The notes below the pieces were generated by a model. The model did no database searches and had not been told where the DNA came from. It saw nothing but the letters and a program-made list of their open reading frames with translations. From JAZGGS01 sp963764825 (lineage in GTDB: Bacteria > Bacteroidota > Ignavibacteria > Ignavibacteriales > Ignavibacteriaceae): DNA of 64,000 nt. The position numbers and the translations under genes are program-made. Shown here one piece after another: positions 42,511-53,212 of this stretch; positions within the stretch are counted from its first letter, which is position 1; every line of letters begins with the position of its first letter. Location of the stretch: positions 186,001 to 250,000 of the forward strand of contig CAVXUA010000008.1 in assembly GCA_963764825.1 (NCBI GenBank). The letters run 5' to 3'.

Positions 42511-43649
42511 ATGATTGAACCTGATTTGAGCAGAGCAAGGGAGTATTTTCCTCATCTTAATAAAGGAATAATTTATTTTAACCATGCCGCAAGCGGACCG
42601 GTTAATACAAATTTAAGAGATGAACTCAATTCTCTTCTTAAAGAAAGTAGCGAAGGTAGTATTGATGATTATTCTTCATTTAAAGAAAAGGTTGATGACT
42701 CAAAAAATTTATTGGGTGAGATGTTAAACTGCTCTGCGGATAGAATTGCTTTTACAGATAACACTTCAAACGGGTTGAATATTTTGGCGCAGGGAGTAAA
42801 ATGGAAAAAAGGAGATAGAATTTTACTTAACGATGTAGAATTTCCTGCCAACGTTTATCCTTTTCTTAACCTGGAAGGAGAAAGGTGTTGAGATAGATTT
42901 TGTAAAATCGAAAGATGGAATAGTAACAGCCGAAGATGTTATTGATGCGGTAATACCGGGAACAAGATTGATCTCAATAAGCTATGTTCAATTCCTTAGC
43001 GGTTACAGGGTTGATCTTAAAAAGATTGGAAAGTTTTGTAAAGAAAACGATATAATATTTTCTGTTGATGCAATTCAGGGGCTTGGCGCAGTTACACTTG
43101 ATGTAAAAGAATGCAACGTAAATTTTCTCTCCTGTGGAACTCAAAAATGGATGCTTGGTGTGCAGGGTCTGGCTTTTATTTACATCGAAGAGGATCTTCA
43201 AAATAAAATTAAAACTGTTCCGCTTGGATGGCTTTCTGTTAATAACGCATGGGATTTCCTGGATTATAAAATTGATCTTCGATCCTCAGCAAGCAGGTAT
43301 CAATCGGGTACTTTAAATGCTTTTGGATATTTATGCATTTAACACTTCTTTAAAATTATTTAAAGAGTTCGGTTTTAAGAATATTGAACAGCAGATAATA
43401 AGTAATACTTTATATTTTAATAAACTTCTTGCTGATGTTGGAATTGAACCGGTGCTTTTGAATTACCCTGAAGAAAATATTGCAGGAATTGTAAGCTTTA
43501 AAAGTGATAAGTCGGAAAAGATTTTTAATCATCTTCCAGAAAAAAATATTATCTGCTCCGAAAGATTGGGATTTATTAGGTTATCGCCGCATTTTTACAA
43601 TACAAAAAGTGATATTGATAAAGTAGTTGATGAAATCAGAAAAATTTAG
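42511..43649 (+). CDS. Class V aminotransferase, cysteine desulfurase-like (frame broken twice)
   Basis: Merged product of about 378 residues. It has YFNHAASGPVNTNLRDEL at the N-terminus, TDNTSNGLNILAQG, the PLP-binding lysine in LSCGTQKWMLGVQG and RYQSGTLNAFG near the end. This is the fold-type I class V family shared by cysteine desulfurases, isopenicillin-epimerase-like and selenocysteine lyase enzymes. No conserved active-site Cys loop is obvious, so the true substrate is open. Shifts are near 42888 and 43325. It is divergent from the Lon-like gene, and no iron-sulfur scaffold gene is adjacent. Confidence 0.83.
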
Positions 43650-43703
43650 AATCTTTATATTATATTCGTATTAAAAGTAAGTAATTTTATCAAAGGAAAA
43701 TTT

Positions 43704-44259
43704 ATGAGAAGATTTTTGTTTTCATTTAGGTGTGCACAGTTTTTAATAATCTTTATTCTTGTTCCTCTAATTACATTTGCACAAAACGATGAAAAGGTAA
43801 GAATAAGTCCTAAAGCAATGGTACAGCAAACTGTTGGATTTACGGATGTTTCTATAGAGTATAGTAGACCCGGCGTAAAGGAAAGAGAAATATGGGGAGG
43901 GTTGGTTCCTTATCACGTTGTTTGGCGTGCTGGTGCAAACGAAGCAACAAAAATTACTTTTAGTACGGATGTAAAGATAAACGGTAAAAAATTGAAAGCA
44001 GGCAGTTACGGTTTTTTTACAATTCCAACAAAAAATAACTGGACTTTAATATTTAACAAAGTTGCAGACCAGTGGGGCGCGTTTGAATATAACGAAGCGG
44101 AAGATGTGTTAAGGATTGAAGTTACACCTGAAGAAGGTTACTGGCAGGAATGGCTGGCATATACTATAACAAAAACTTCAGATAACTCGGCAACAATTAA
44201 GTCTTGAATGGGAAAAGTTAAAAGTTCCTTTTATTGTTAAAGTTGAAATAAAAAATTAA
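43704..44259 (+). CDS. DUF2911 secreted protein (frame broken near the end)
   Basis: A signal peptide (LIIFILVPLITFAQ) precedes a DUF2911 domain: ISPKAMVQQTVGFTDVSIEY, SRPGVKEREIWGGLVPY, WRAGANEATKITFS, GSYGFFTIP, and EEGYWQEWLAYTI. The frame closes early at 44205; one base lost near 44200 and another near 44225 restores the usual family ending LEWEKVKVPFIVKVEI and a stop at 44259. It is a periplasmic protein of unknown function, common in Bacteroidetes. AAAGGA lies before the ATG. Confidence 0.85.
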
Positions 44260-44277
44260 AAATGCTTGAAAAAACAA

Positions 44278-44323
44278 GATTGCAGAATAACATCACTCCC
44301 CGGGTAAAATTATTTCTGCAATC
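44278..44323. terminator. Hairpin between DUF2911 gene and phosphohexomutase
   Basis: Arms of 13-14 bases (44278-44290 and 44310-44323, one bulged base) lie between two convergent genes. There is no long T-tract, so the terminator role is plausible but not certain. Confidence 0.5.
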
Positions 44324-44360
44324 CAAATTTAAAATTATATTGTCTGAAATTCTATGTCCC

Positions 44361-45721
44361 TTAGCTTCTTATCAACTTCAAGATCTCTTTTGTTTTCTTT
44401 TTCATTAATTTTTCATCACCACGGCTTTCAACATTCAATCTTAAAATCGGTTCGGTGTTAGACATTCTTAAGTTAAATCTCCAATCAGGGTATTCAACAG
44501 ATAAACCATCAACACGAACGATTTTCCCATCACTGTATGCTGCTTCCACTTCTTTCATCTTTGCTGCAGCATCATCAATTGTAGAGTTTATTTCGCCTGA
44601 GCATGGATAGGTTTCAATCATCTCGTTAACTAATGCATGAAAGAGATTTCTTCTCTTCAGACATAAGCTGGAGAATTAAAAGAAATGGGATCATTCCGCT
44701 ATCGGAATATGCATTATCCCTAAAGTAATGATGAGCAGACATTTCGCCGCCGTAAATTGCATTTACTTCCCGCATCTTTTCTTTTATAAATGCATGCCCG
44801 CTTTTGGATTCAACAGCTTTACCGCCATGCTGGTTAACAATTTCCAGCGTATTCCATATAAGCCGTGGATCGTGAACTATGCTTTCACCCGGATGGTTTT
44901 TTAAAATTGATTTTGCCAATAATCCAACGATGTAATATCCTTCAATAAAATTTCCTTCTTCATCAAAGAAAAAACAGCGGTCGTAATCGCCATCCCATGC
45001 AACTCCCAAATCGGCGTTATGCTCTTTTATAGCTTCAATGGTTGGTTTGCGGTTTTCCTCAATCATCGGATTTGGAACTCCGTTAGGAAACTCTGAATCA
45101 GGTTCGTTAAATACTTTTATCATTTCAATGGGGAGTTTTGATTCGATGGCATTTAGTGCCAATCCCACACAGCCGTTTCCCCCATTCAAAACAACTTTAA
45201 GCGGGTCTATTTTTTCCGCATCATAAAATTGGCTTAGGTTATTTATAAAGTCTTCCATCACATTAACATTAGTAACGGTTCCTTTTTCAACTTTAACATC
45301 ACCAAAATTATTTTCAAGAATCATCGTTCAACTTCATTTAAACCTGAACTGTAACCTACGGGAACAGAATCCTTTCTTACAAACTTCATCCCGTTATACT
45401 CCGGCGGATTATGGCTTGCAGTTATCATTATTCCTCCATCTGCATTAAGATGAGGAGTTGCAAAGTAAACCATCTCGGTGCCGCACAGCCCAATATTAGT
45501 AACATTAACACCACTGTCGTTTAATCCTTTAATAAGCGCTTCAGAAATTTCTACCGAAGATTTCCTGATATCGTATCCTACCACGATATGTTTTGCATCA
45601 ATATATTTTGAATAAGCTCGTCCAATTTTGTAAGCAAGTTCTGTATTCAGTTCACCAGGTACTTTACCACGGAAGTCGTAAGCTTTAAAGCCGATTTATC
45701 TTTCTCATTAAGTGTCTCCAT
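44361..45721 (-). CDS. Phosphomannomutase/phosphoglucomutase (frame broken three times)
   Basis: Merged product of about 450 residues of the alpha-D-phosphohexomutase family. FKAYDFRGKVPGELN comes at the start, phosphoserine loop MITASHNPPEYNGMKF, metal loop WDGDYDRCFFFDEEG, sugar loop YGGEMSAHHYF and phosphate loop RMSNTEPILRLN. It isomerises mannose or glucose 6- and 1-phosphates for sugar nucleotides. ATG at 45721 requires a shift near 45695; others lie near 45322 and 44624. The ManB/AlgC-like length is normal. Specificity cannot be read from sequence. Confidence 0.9.
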
Positions 45722-45912
45722 AGTTCTAAAGGTAATATTTAGGTCAAAAATTTTTGAAGTACAAAGATATGGATTTTTTTTTGTGAATAATTACTGCATC
45801 TTTCTTACGCTATTTTTGTGGTTGAAGGGAATCTTCCTCAAAAAAGTGCAAAGAGATTCTTTTTTCAATAGACTTTTATGTATTTACTTTTTACATTACA
45901 GACATCAAAAAC

Positions 45913-46233
45913 GTGGAGAGCAATATCGAAAATACTGATACGATTAAATGGCACTTCGCTAAATGCAACAATTCTAAATGTAACTCTATTTTCCTGGTTA
46001 ACCCGGAGGAGGGTCCAGGGGATTTAGGTTATCTTTGTCCTGATTGCAGTGCGAAAACAACAACATCGCATGTTGTACAATGTTCGAGTTGCAGAACAAT
46101 TCTTAATTTTGTTCGTGCAGCCCCTAATGAAGAGAAGGTGGTTTTTAACGTTCCAAAATGTTCGCATTGTATTGGAACAGTTGAGGATGAATGGGAAATC
46201 GAACCATTGTACCAACCCGATTCTTATATTTAG
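45913..46233 (+). CDS. Small zinc-ribbon protein
   Basis: A 106-residue protein starts at GTG (45913). It carries several cysteine pairs: CNNSKC, CPDC, CSSC and CSHC, enough for two zinc ribbons spaced as KCNNSKCNSIF..LCPDCSAK and VQCSSCRTI..PKCSHCIG. I do not recognise a named family. It is acidic and cytosolic, without signal or membrane segment. It is divergent from the phosphohexomutase and upstream of the S46 peptidase, with no obvious functional link. Confidence 0.6.
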   Translation: MESNIENTDTIKWHFAKCNNSKCNSIFLVNPEEGPGDLGYLCPDCSAKTTTSHVVQCSSCRTILNFVRAAPNEEKVVFNVPKCSHCIGTVEDEWEIEPLYQPDSYI

Positions 46234-46469
46234 GATTGCACAACATACCAATGAGTAATCATATTTCGGTTTATTACAATACCGGCGGGTAAATATGTCC
46301 GACTTGCTTCTCCTTAAATTGCTACCCAGGATTATGATCATCATTTCCCATTCATATATAAAAAGTACCGCACTCATAGTTTTTCTTTGTTTAAAAAGTA
46401 ATTATTCTTTATGTTAGCGCGTTCTATTAACAAATATCACTTAATTATTTCAATAGCGGAGTGTTAAAA

Positions 46470-48627
46470 ATGGAATTTTTTAAACTCAAGATTTAAAACA
46501 GTAATTCTGTCCCTTTTCTTAACCTTTACACTCTCCAACGGAATTTTATTTGCACAATCATCTTCTAACTGGCTGAATCTTGACACAGTTAAAGCAGGCA
46601 AATTCGATAATGGAAAAATGTGGACATTCGATTTTCCTCCAACCGATTATTTTGAAGATGAATATAATTTCAGCCCCGGTGATGAATGGTTTGATAATGT
46701 AAGATTGGCAGCTTTAAGATTTGCTAATTATTGTTCTGCATCATTTGTTTCGGCTGATGGATTGGTTATGACAAACCATCATTGTGCAAGACAGACTATT
46801 ACGCAAGTTACAAGAGAAGGGGAAGATCTTCATAAAGATGGTTTTATTGCCTTCACACTGGAAGATGAAAGACCTGTTCCCGGTTTGTATGTTGATCAGC
46901 TTGTACTAATTAAGGATGTTACTGATGAAATTCAGGATGCAATTGATGACGGTAAAACAGATGAAGAGAAACTTGAGATTGAGTATAATAAGATTACCGA
47001 ACTTGAAGAAAGTTTTGCTGAAGAAACAGGACTCGATATATCTATTACTCCATTATATTATGGCGGTAAATATTCTCTTTATGGTTATAAGAGATATACT
47101 GATGTAAGATTAGTTTTTGCTCCCGAAGACCAGGCAGGTTTATTTGGAGGGGATCCTGATAATTTCACCTTTCCACGTTATGATTTGGATTGTTCTTTCT
47201 ACAGGGTTTATGATGAAGAAGGTAATCCACTACAAACTGAAAACTATCTTAAGTGGAGCGAAAAGGGTAGTAAAGTCGGTGACGCTGTTTTTGTTGTAGG
47301 TAATCCTGGCTCAACTAATAGGTTAAATACTGTGGCTCAACTGGAATATAACAGGGATATTAGTTATCCACGTACTCTTGGAATGATTGATGGCTTGATT
47401 GCAAGTTATAATTCAATCATTAAGAACAATCCTGAAAGAAAAGCTGAGTTGCAGGATAGGTTATTCAGTTTTGAAAATTCTAAAAAAGCTTACACCGGAA
47501 TGCTGAAAGGTTTAAGAGACCCAGTTTTGATGCAGAGAAAAAGAGATTTTGAACAAAAATTTAAAAATGCTATTCAATCAGATGATGAACTTAACGAGAA
47601 GTACGGCGATTTGTGGGGAAAGATAGAAGAATCGCGTAACGAATTGAAGAAATACTCAAACGAGCGTTTTGCATACAGTATGAACAGGTTTACTACACCA
47701 CGTTACTTTTTTATTGCTGATGAGCTTGTTGCTATAGCTCAGGAACTTGCGCTTCCTGAAAATGAACGAAGCGAATTATATGTTGGCGAAGAACTTGAAA
47801 ACTCACTTGATGCACTTATGCCTGATGATTTTGATTATGAAATGAACAACAACATGTTAAACCAGAAATTAGAAATTCTTAGTAGATACCTTGGCAGCAA
47901 AAATGAAATAGTTAATAAAATGACTGGCGGAAAAAAAGGCGATGAGGCGGTTGAATACGCTCTCTCAAATTCTTCTTTAACAAACCTAAATGATATAAAG
48001 GAACTTGTTGAAAAAGGATCAAATGCAATTTTAAGCGGTGATGATCCGTTTATATATTTTGTACTAAATGGTGCTCCTAAAGGAGAAGAACTCGATGCTA
48101 CAATGGATGCAATTGTTGCAAATGAAGATACTTACAACCAATTATTAGGCAGGGCACTTTTTGAAGTTTATGGAACATCCATCCCGCCTGATGCTACTTT
48201 TACTTTAAGAATTTCAGACGGCGTTGTTGAAGGTTTTCCTTATAACGGTACTATTGCACCGCCAATCACAACCTTTTATGGAATGTACGATCGTTATAAT
48301 TCTTTTGCCAAAGAATATCCATGGAACTTGCACGAAAGATGGCTGAATCTTCCGGCTGAATTCGATCTGGCAACTCCATTTAACTTTGTTTCTACAAACG
48401 ATGTTACCGGGGGAGCCTCCGGTAGCCCGGTTATAAACAAAAATGCCGAAGTTGTAGGACTTGCTTTTGATGGAAACATCCAGGGATTACCAGGTAACTT
48501 TATTTTCAGAACTGAAGAGAACAGGATGGTTTCAGTTCATTCAGCAGGTATAATGGAAGCTATTCGCCACATTTATAAAGTTGACCGGCTGGCAGATGAA
48601 TTGAAAAACGGGAAGATGAGCAACTAG
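46470..48627 (+). CDS. S46 family dipeptidyl-peptidase (frame broken in signal peptide)
   Basis: A product of about 718 residues with a signal peptide (VILSLFLTFTLSNGILFAQ) and the S46 DPP7/DPP11 fold. Catalytic His is in GLVMTNHHCARQ, the acidic member probably lies in the GGDPDNFTFPRYDLDC region, and the catalytic Ser is in VTGGASGSPVINKNAEVVG. These periplasmic enzymes release N-terminal dipeptides, as in asaccharolytic Bacteroidetes. A run of six T in place of five near 46478 breaks the frame just after the ATG; the remainder is fully open. A hairpin terminator follows. Residue preference (DPP7 or DPP11) is not assigned. Confidence 0.9.
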
Positions 48628-48645
48628 AATAAATCAAAATATAAT

Positions 48646-48674
48646 AAGCCACCTTAATGGTGGCTTTTATTTTG
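48646..48674 (+). terminator. Rho-independent terminator after the S46 peptidase
   Basis: Eight-base arms AAGCCACC and GGTGGCTT (48646-48653, 48659-48666) enclose a five-base loop and are followed by a T-rich stretch. Confidence 0.85.
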
Positions 48675-48833
48675 CACGGTTATAAAGATGAATATTATTA
48701 TCGGACAAGAATTAAATGAAGACTTAGCAAGAATCAAGGAGATCAATGATTTTGCTTTAGAACTCACCTCATTTTTGTTACCACTCTATTTTTGCCAAAT
48801 TTATATAGTTAATTTAAAATAAGGAAGCTCAAA

Positions 48834-50876
48834 ATGTTAATACTACACAAACACCTTTTTCTGATTTTTACTTTTCTATTTATAACAGTTTCTATTGCTC
48901 AGGATAATGAAATCAACTCTTACGATTTACTTAGAATTAAATATATTGTAGAAACCTCAATTTCTCCTGATGGCAACTACATAGCTTTCACTCTTCATGT
49001 TCCGAGGCAATTGGAAGAAGACCCTGGCAACCATTACCGCTATCTATATTTGTATAACCTTGTAAATGGTGAATCAAAGGAGTTGCTTGGAGATAAAGTG
49101 TTTGTTTCATCAATTGGATGGATGCCAGATTCGAAAAGCATAACCTTTCGTGCAAAATTAAATGAAGATAAATTTACACAAGTTTACCTGTTATCCCTCG
49201 ATTCGGATAAACCGTTAGCATTAACAAATTCTTTAAGTTCAGTGCTTCAATACGAAATAAGCAGCGATGGTAACCAACTTGCATTTGTTTCAACTTCACT
49301 AAAGAGCAGTAAGAAAGAAATGCTTTTAGAAAAAGGTTTTGATGCTGAAATTTATGAAGAAGAATACCTCGATAGAAATCTTTTCTGGATGCATCTTAAA
49401 TCCCAGATGATGGCTGCTCCCAGGCAACTAACATCTGCTGTCTCAGTTTTTGGTTTTAAATGGAGTCCGGATGGAAAGCAAATTGCTGCATTCATTGCTG
49501 ATAGAAACCTTATCGATTATTCTTATATGTTTAAAAAAGTTTATTTGATCGATCCGGTAACAGGTGAGAGAACTTTACAATTAGATAATCCTGGTAAGAT
49601 TACACAAATGGAATGGAGCCCTGATGGAAAGCATTTAGCATTTATAGCGTCATCAAGTGTAAACGATGCCGTTACAGGAAGCTTATTCATCACACAAGTT
49701 CCTAATACAAAAAAGTTTGCTGAGTTAAAAAATTATGCTTCTGGTATGGAACTTTCAATAAGAAGTGTTAACTGGAAAGATGAAAATACTATTCTATTTA
49801 TATCCGAAGAAGGAGTTGATATTTCTCTAAGTGAGCAGGGAATTAATGATGCAAAACGGAAAGTGATTATAAAACCGGGAGAGATTGTCTTCAGCAGCTT
49901 TAATGTTAAAGATGATTTGATTTCTTTCGCGGGAAATAATTCAAAGCATCCTTCGGAACTTTATACTTTTTCTCTGGATGATAAAAAGCTTTCACAGTTA
50001 ACTGATGTAAATCCGTGGCTTAAAAATGTGCAGCTTGCCGATCAGAAAAAAATAACTTACAACGCAAGAGATGGATTGGAAATTCAGGGTACACTTATTT
50101 ATCCATTAAACTATGTGGAAGGAACAAGATATCCGCTTATTGTTCATATTCATGGCGGACCTGAACACGCTACTCCAAATGGCTGGCAGACTGCTTACAA
50201 CCGTTGGGGACAGATTGCTGCAGCCAAGGGATTTTTTGTATTTATGCCAAACTACAGATCGAGTTCCAGTCGTGGTATAGATTTTACGATGGAAGGATTT
50301 GGTGATCTTGCAGGTGCAGAGTTTAATGATGTAATTGATGGAATTGATTATTTAATTGCTGAAGGTTTAGCTGATAAAGATAGGGTTGGAATTGGCGGAG
50401 GTTCTTATGGCGGATATTTTTCTGCATGGGCTGCAACAAAATTTTCTCATCGTTTTGCTGCAGCAGTTGTTTTCGTTGGAATCGGTAACCAGGTTTCTAA
50501 AATGTTAACCACAGATATTCCTTACGAAGATTACCTCGTTCACTGGGGAACCTGGATTCATGAAAATGAGGATCTTATTTGGGAAAGATCTCCAGTTCGC
50601 TATGTTAAAGGAAGCACAACTCCAACATTAATTCTTGGCGGCAAAAAAGATGCTCGTGTTCATCCTTCGCAAAGTTTGGAACTTTACCGCGGATTAAAGC
50701 TTCACAGTAACGCTCCTGTTAGATTAGTAAGATATCCGGGTGAAGGACATGGAAATCGTAAAAATACTTCACGACTTGATTACAGTTTAAGAACGGTGAG
50801 ATGGTTTGAATATTATCTTAAAGGCGATAATCCTAAAAAAGAAATGCCGCCTAAATATTTAGATATTGAAAAATAG
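48834..50876 (+). CDS. S9 family prolyl oligopeptidase-type peptidase
   Basis: An intact 680-residue protein with a signal peptide (LIFTFLFITVSIAQ). Residues 25-400 form a WD40-like propeller (SISPDGNYIAF, GWMPDSKSITF, KWSPDGKQIAAFI, EWSPDGKHLAFIA). The C-terminal hydrolase domain has the nucleophile Ser in GIGGGSYGGYFSAW, Asp in GGKKDARVHPSQ and His in YPGEGHGNR. It resembles acylaminoacyl/dipeptidyl peptidases of Bacteroidetes and probably trims oligopeptides in the periplasm. With the S46 enzyme just upstream it suggests peptide feeding. No frame breaks, unlike most genes to its left. Confidence 0.92.
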   Translation: MLILHKHLFLIFTFLFITVSIAQDNEINSYDLLRIKYIVETSISPDGNYIAFTLHVPRQLEEDPGNHYRYLYLYNLVNGESKELLGDKVFVSSIGWMPDSKSITFRAKLNEDKFTQVYLLSLDSDKPLALTNSLSSVLQYEISSDGNQLAFVSTSLKSSKKEMLLEKGFDAEIYEEEYLDRNLFWMHLKSQMMAAPRQLTSAVSVFGFKWSPDGKQIAAFIADRNLIDYSYMFKKVYLIDPVTGERTLQLDNPGKITQMEWSPDGKHLAFIASSSVNDAVTGSLFITQVPNTKKFAELKNYASGMELSIRSVNWKDENTILFISEEGVDISLSEQGINDAKRKVIIKPGEIVFSSFNVKDDLISFAGNNSKHPSELYTFSLDDKKLSQLTDVNPWLKNVQLADQKKITYNARDGLEIQGTLIYPLNYVEGTRYPLIVHIHGGPEHATPNGWQTAYNRWGQIAAAKGFFVFMPNYRSSSSRGIDFTMEGFGDLAGAEFNDVIDGIDYLIAEGLADKDRVGIGGGSYGGYFSAWAATKFSHRFAAAVVFVGIGNQVSKMLTTDIPYEDYLVHWGTWIHENEDLIWERSPVRYVKGSTTPTLILGGKKDARVHPSQSLELYRGLKLHSNAPVRLVRYPGEGHGNRKNTSRLDYSLRTVRWFEYYLKGDNPKKEMPPKYLDIEK

Positions 50877-50907
50877 CAATCCATCATTATTGTAAATGGA
50901 TTTATCT

Positions 50908-51477
50908 CTATAATGTGTAATTAAAATAAAAGTGCAGCGAGGAGTATTGCGCCAGCGTATTGTTGAATGTAATACCATATTCAATTCCCGCGCCTATTTT
51001 AAAACCGCTTAGCTCAAAACCACGCAAATCGAAGCCGGCGTTTATTGAAAGCACAACCCCGTAACTCCAGGAATCTGTATCACTAAATGTTCTATCATTT
51101 AAGGCAAGCAGACCGAATCCTTCTTCAAGAAAAATATGATCTTCAAAATACTGTGTTGTTATTCCTTTAAATGAAATCCCTTGTACGAAAGGGAAATACG
51201 GTTTGCTAAGATTTGGAATGATTGAATTAAAATCCCTGGCATAAACAATGCTTAACCGCGGAGTAACTTCTGTAAAAAGGACTGTATTTGATTCAATAAA
51301 AATTGAAGTTGCGAAACTACTTACAGAAGGTGAATTACCTTTTATAAAACCTCCGCCAACAGAACCCCCGGCTGAAACTCTAAATTGAGCATTTGTATTA
51401 CTTTGAATAATAAATATTAAAATTAAAAAAACGAATGCTTTGATAAGATATAATCCAGGTTTCACATTTCTCTCCAT
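50908..51477 (-). CDS. Outer-membrane beta-barrel-like hypothetical protein
   Basis: About 190 residues. ATG at 51477 gives a clean signal peptide (LIKAFVFLILIFIIQSNTNA) before QFRVSAGGSVGGGF; longer starts overlap the upstream GNAT gene. The mature part alternates hydrophobic and polar residues in short strands (TPRLSIVYARDF, SYGVVLSINAGFDLRG, KIGAGIEYGITF) and ends SLHFYFNYTL with an aromatic strand, as do outer-membrane barrels. No named family is recognised. It lies 8 bases after the GNAT gene on the same strand and may share its transcript. Confidence 0.65.
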   Translation of the reverse strand: MERNVKPGLYLIKAFVFLILIFIIQSNTNAQFRVSAGGSVGGGFIKGNSPSVSSFATSIFIESNTVLFTEVTPRLSIVYARDFNSIIPNLSKPYFPFVQGISFKGITTQYFEDHIFLEEGFGLLALNDRTFSDTDSWSYGVVLSINAGFDLRGFELSGFKIGAGIEYGITFNNTLAQYSSLHFYFNYTL

Positions 51478-51484
51478 AAAAAAT

Positions 51485-51901
51485 CTATAGTTCTTGTTCA
51501 TTATCAATGTACCAGGCTTGAGGATGTTTTTTAAAACCAAGCTTTGGATAATAATCAATGGCAGCTGGAGCAGAAAGAAGAATTAACTTACAATGCTTAC
51601 CAAGCTGTTGCCTTGTAATCCGGATTAACTCCTTCCCAACACCTTTATTCTGAAATTTAGAATCAACAGCTATATCTGATAAATAACAACAATAGTGAAA
51701 ATCCGTTACAGATCTGGCAAGACCAACTAACTTATCTCCACACATTGCGGAGACTGTTAAGTTAGAATTCTCTACCATACCTTCCATACATTTTAAATCA
51801 TTAGTCGGTCTGCGTTCAGCAAGATTTGATGTTTTCAAAACTTCAATAAACTCTTCTGTAGAAAGAGGTTCGTTTACTTTGTATGTAATCAGCACATTCA
51901 T
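51485..51901 (-). CDS. GNAT family N-acetyltransferase
   Basis: A 138-residue single-domain acetyltransferase. The acetyl-CoA loop is visible in YLSDIAVDSKFQNKGVGKEL (motif Q/R-x-x-G-x-G at QNKGVG), with the following ALL-type strand KLILLSAPAAIDYYPKLGF. The N-terminal part (ERRPTNDLKCMEGMVENSN) matches the small YjdJ/ElaA-like group. The substrate is unknown. It is the middle gene in a minus-strand run of DUF4442, GNAT, GNAT and outer-membrane protein. Confidence 0.87.
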   Translation of the reverse strand: MNVLITYKVNEPLSTEEFIEVLKTSNLAERRPTNDLKCMEGMVENSNLTVSAMCGDKLVGLARSVTDFHYCCYLSDIAVDSKFQNKGVGKELIRITRQQLGKHCKLILLSAPAAIDYYPKLGFKKHPQAWYIDNEQEL

Positions 51902-51944
51902 TTCTACTGCTCAAATCGCCTAATGTTTAAATGTATTCTAATTT

Positions 51945-52505
51945 TTAGCAATTAATTTTTGTTAGCTGCGGGTTGGTTTTTGTAAATATTATGTCGTTCG
52001 AATTTTCGCTGTCTATTAATTCAGTGTTTTGCTCAAAGTTATTCTTTTTCAAAAGTTTAATGGAGCTAAAGTTTTCTTTATGGGTATAAGCATCAATTGA
52101 AGCAAGTGAGATTGATTCAAAACCAAACTCAAGAACTTTTACCAGAGCTTCATTCATAATTCCCTTTCCCTGGTGCTCTGGTTTTAATTCAAATCCAACT
52201 TCGGCTTTTGTTTTATCTTTTGAGAAGTTCCATAAGCAAATTGTTCCTACCAGTATATGTTTGTTTTTTAATGTTACAACCCAATAAATCCATTCATTTT
52301 GCATTATACCATTGTTTGTTTCGAGTATGAATTCTTTTGCATCATCAATATTTTTTGGTCTTGGTCTGTCAATATATCGATTATTGCCTTCATCTGTACG
52401 AAGAAAAAATATTTCACGGCTATCCGATTCTTTAAGTTGTCGTAAAATCAACCTTTCAGTCTTCAGCTCAGGGAAGGGTGTAAATTTTAACATTCTTTTT
52501 ATCAA
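51945..52505 (-). CDS. GNAT family N-acetyltransferase, RimJ/RimL-like
   Basis: A protein of about 186 residues with the RimJ/RimL-like pattern: ELKTERLILRQLKESDSREIF at the N-terminus (given in part), GTICLWNFSKDKTKAEVGF, then KPEHQGKGIMNEALVKVLEF with the acetyl-CoA loop. ENFSSIKLLKKNNFE is the usual end. Such proteins acetylate ribosomal N-termini, other amines or antibiotics; the target is not deducible. The start could be the ATG at 52505 or the one 12 bases later. Confidence 0.86.
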   Translation of the reverse strand: MIKRMLKFTPFPELKTERLILRQLKESDSREIFFLRTDEGNNRYIDRPRPKNIDDAKEFILETNNGIMQNEWIYWVVTLKNKHILVGTICLWNFSKDKTKAEVGFELKPEHQGKGIMNEALVKVLEFGFESISLASIDAYTHKENFSSIKLLKKNNFEQNTELIDSENSNDIIFTKTNPQLTKINC

Positions 52506-52558
52506 CTTAATAATTGATTCTACCTTGTTTAAAGATAGCGGTTAGAACAATGCGCGTT

Positions 52559-53077
52559 TTAATGTAATTTATTTTTTATTACATGTTTTTTTTGTTTATA
52601 GTACTCTCTATCCGCAATGTAAAGTTTCTTAATCACCTTTGCATAAGTTATTCCATTCGCATCACTAAATTGAACGGATAATTCGATTTCCACCTCGTTA
52701 TTTAATTTAATCTCATTTTTTATTTCTGCTAATAGATTATCTGAAATCAAAAATCTTGCATATACAACATGTTTGATTGGGCGAATAAATTTAATAGTAG
52801 CAGACTTATCCCAAACTACATATTTATTTCCGAGTATATTTATTAATTGAACCATGTAAATTGGATCCAAAGCACCGTATATGCTACCTCCAAATACTGA
52901 TCCCACATAATTTCTTGTAGTCCATTTCAATCCGAGCTTAACATGCACTTCTTTCAAATCATCTGAAATAAAACAAATTCGAGCCCCGGTTCTTCTATAT
53001 GCAGGAAAAATGTTAAACAAAATTTTTTTAAATACGGAATTAAAATTTTGCTTTTTATTTGCATCAAATTTTTTCAT
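52559..53077 (-). CDS. DUF4442 (hotdog-fold thioesterase-like) protein
   Basis: A 172-residue protein in which FNIFPAYRRTGARICFISD, VHVKLGLKWTTRNYVGSVFGG (in part) and SIYGALDPIYMVQLI resemble DUF4442, a PaaI-like hotdog fold. WDKSATIKFIRPIKHVVYA continues the hotdog strands. Such proteins often hydrolyse acyl-CoA, but no catalytic residues are certain here. It is followed on the same strand by two GNAT genes. The 363 bases upstream carry one of the 3'-end gene remnants described below. Confidence 0.75.
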   Translation of the reverse strand: MKKFDANKKQNFNSVFKKILFNIFPAYRRTGARICFISDDLKEVHVKLGLKWTTRNYVGSVFGGSIYGALDPIYMVQLINILGNKYVVWDKSATIKFIRPIKHVVYARFLISDNLLAEIKNEIKLNNEVEIELSVQFSDANGITYAKVIKKLYIADREYYKQKKHVIKNKLH

Positions 53078-53212
53078 TTAATAATATTCACTGGCATGCA
53101 ACACTACTCTAAAGCAACATGTTTTGGCTGCAAATTACTTAATTTAATATAATTAAAGAATTACGTACTGCTTATCAATTAACTATTCAGTTTTACTAAT
53201 TTTTCTTATACT

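Noticed and set aside
3300..46500. Programmed frameshifting in bamA, rnr, hppA and others
   Set aside because: Breaks have no shared slippery heptamer or downstream structure, occur in nearly all long genes, and include many different contexts; sequence error fits better.
48688..48822. 44-codon ORF between the S46 and S9 peptidase genes
   Set aside because: No ribosome-binding site or family similarity; the end overlaps the A/T-rich promoter region of the S9 gene.
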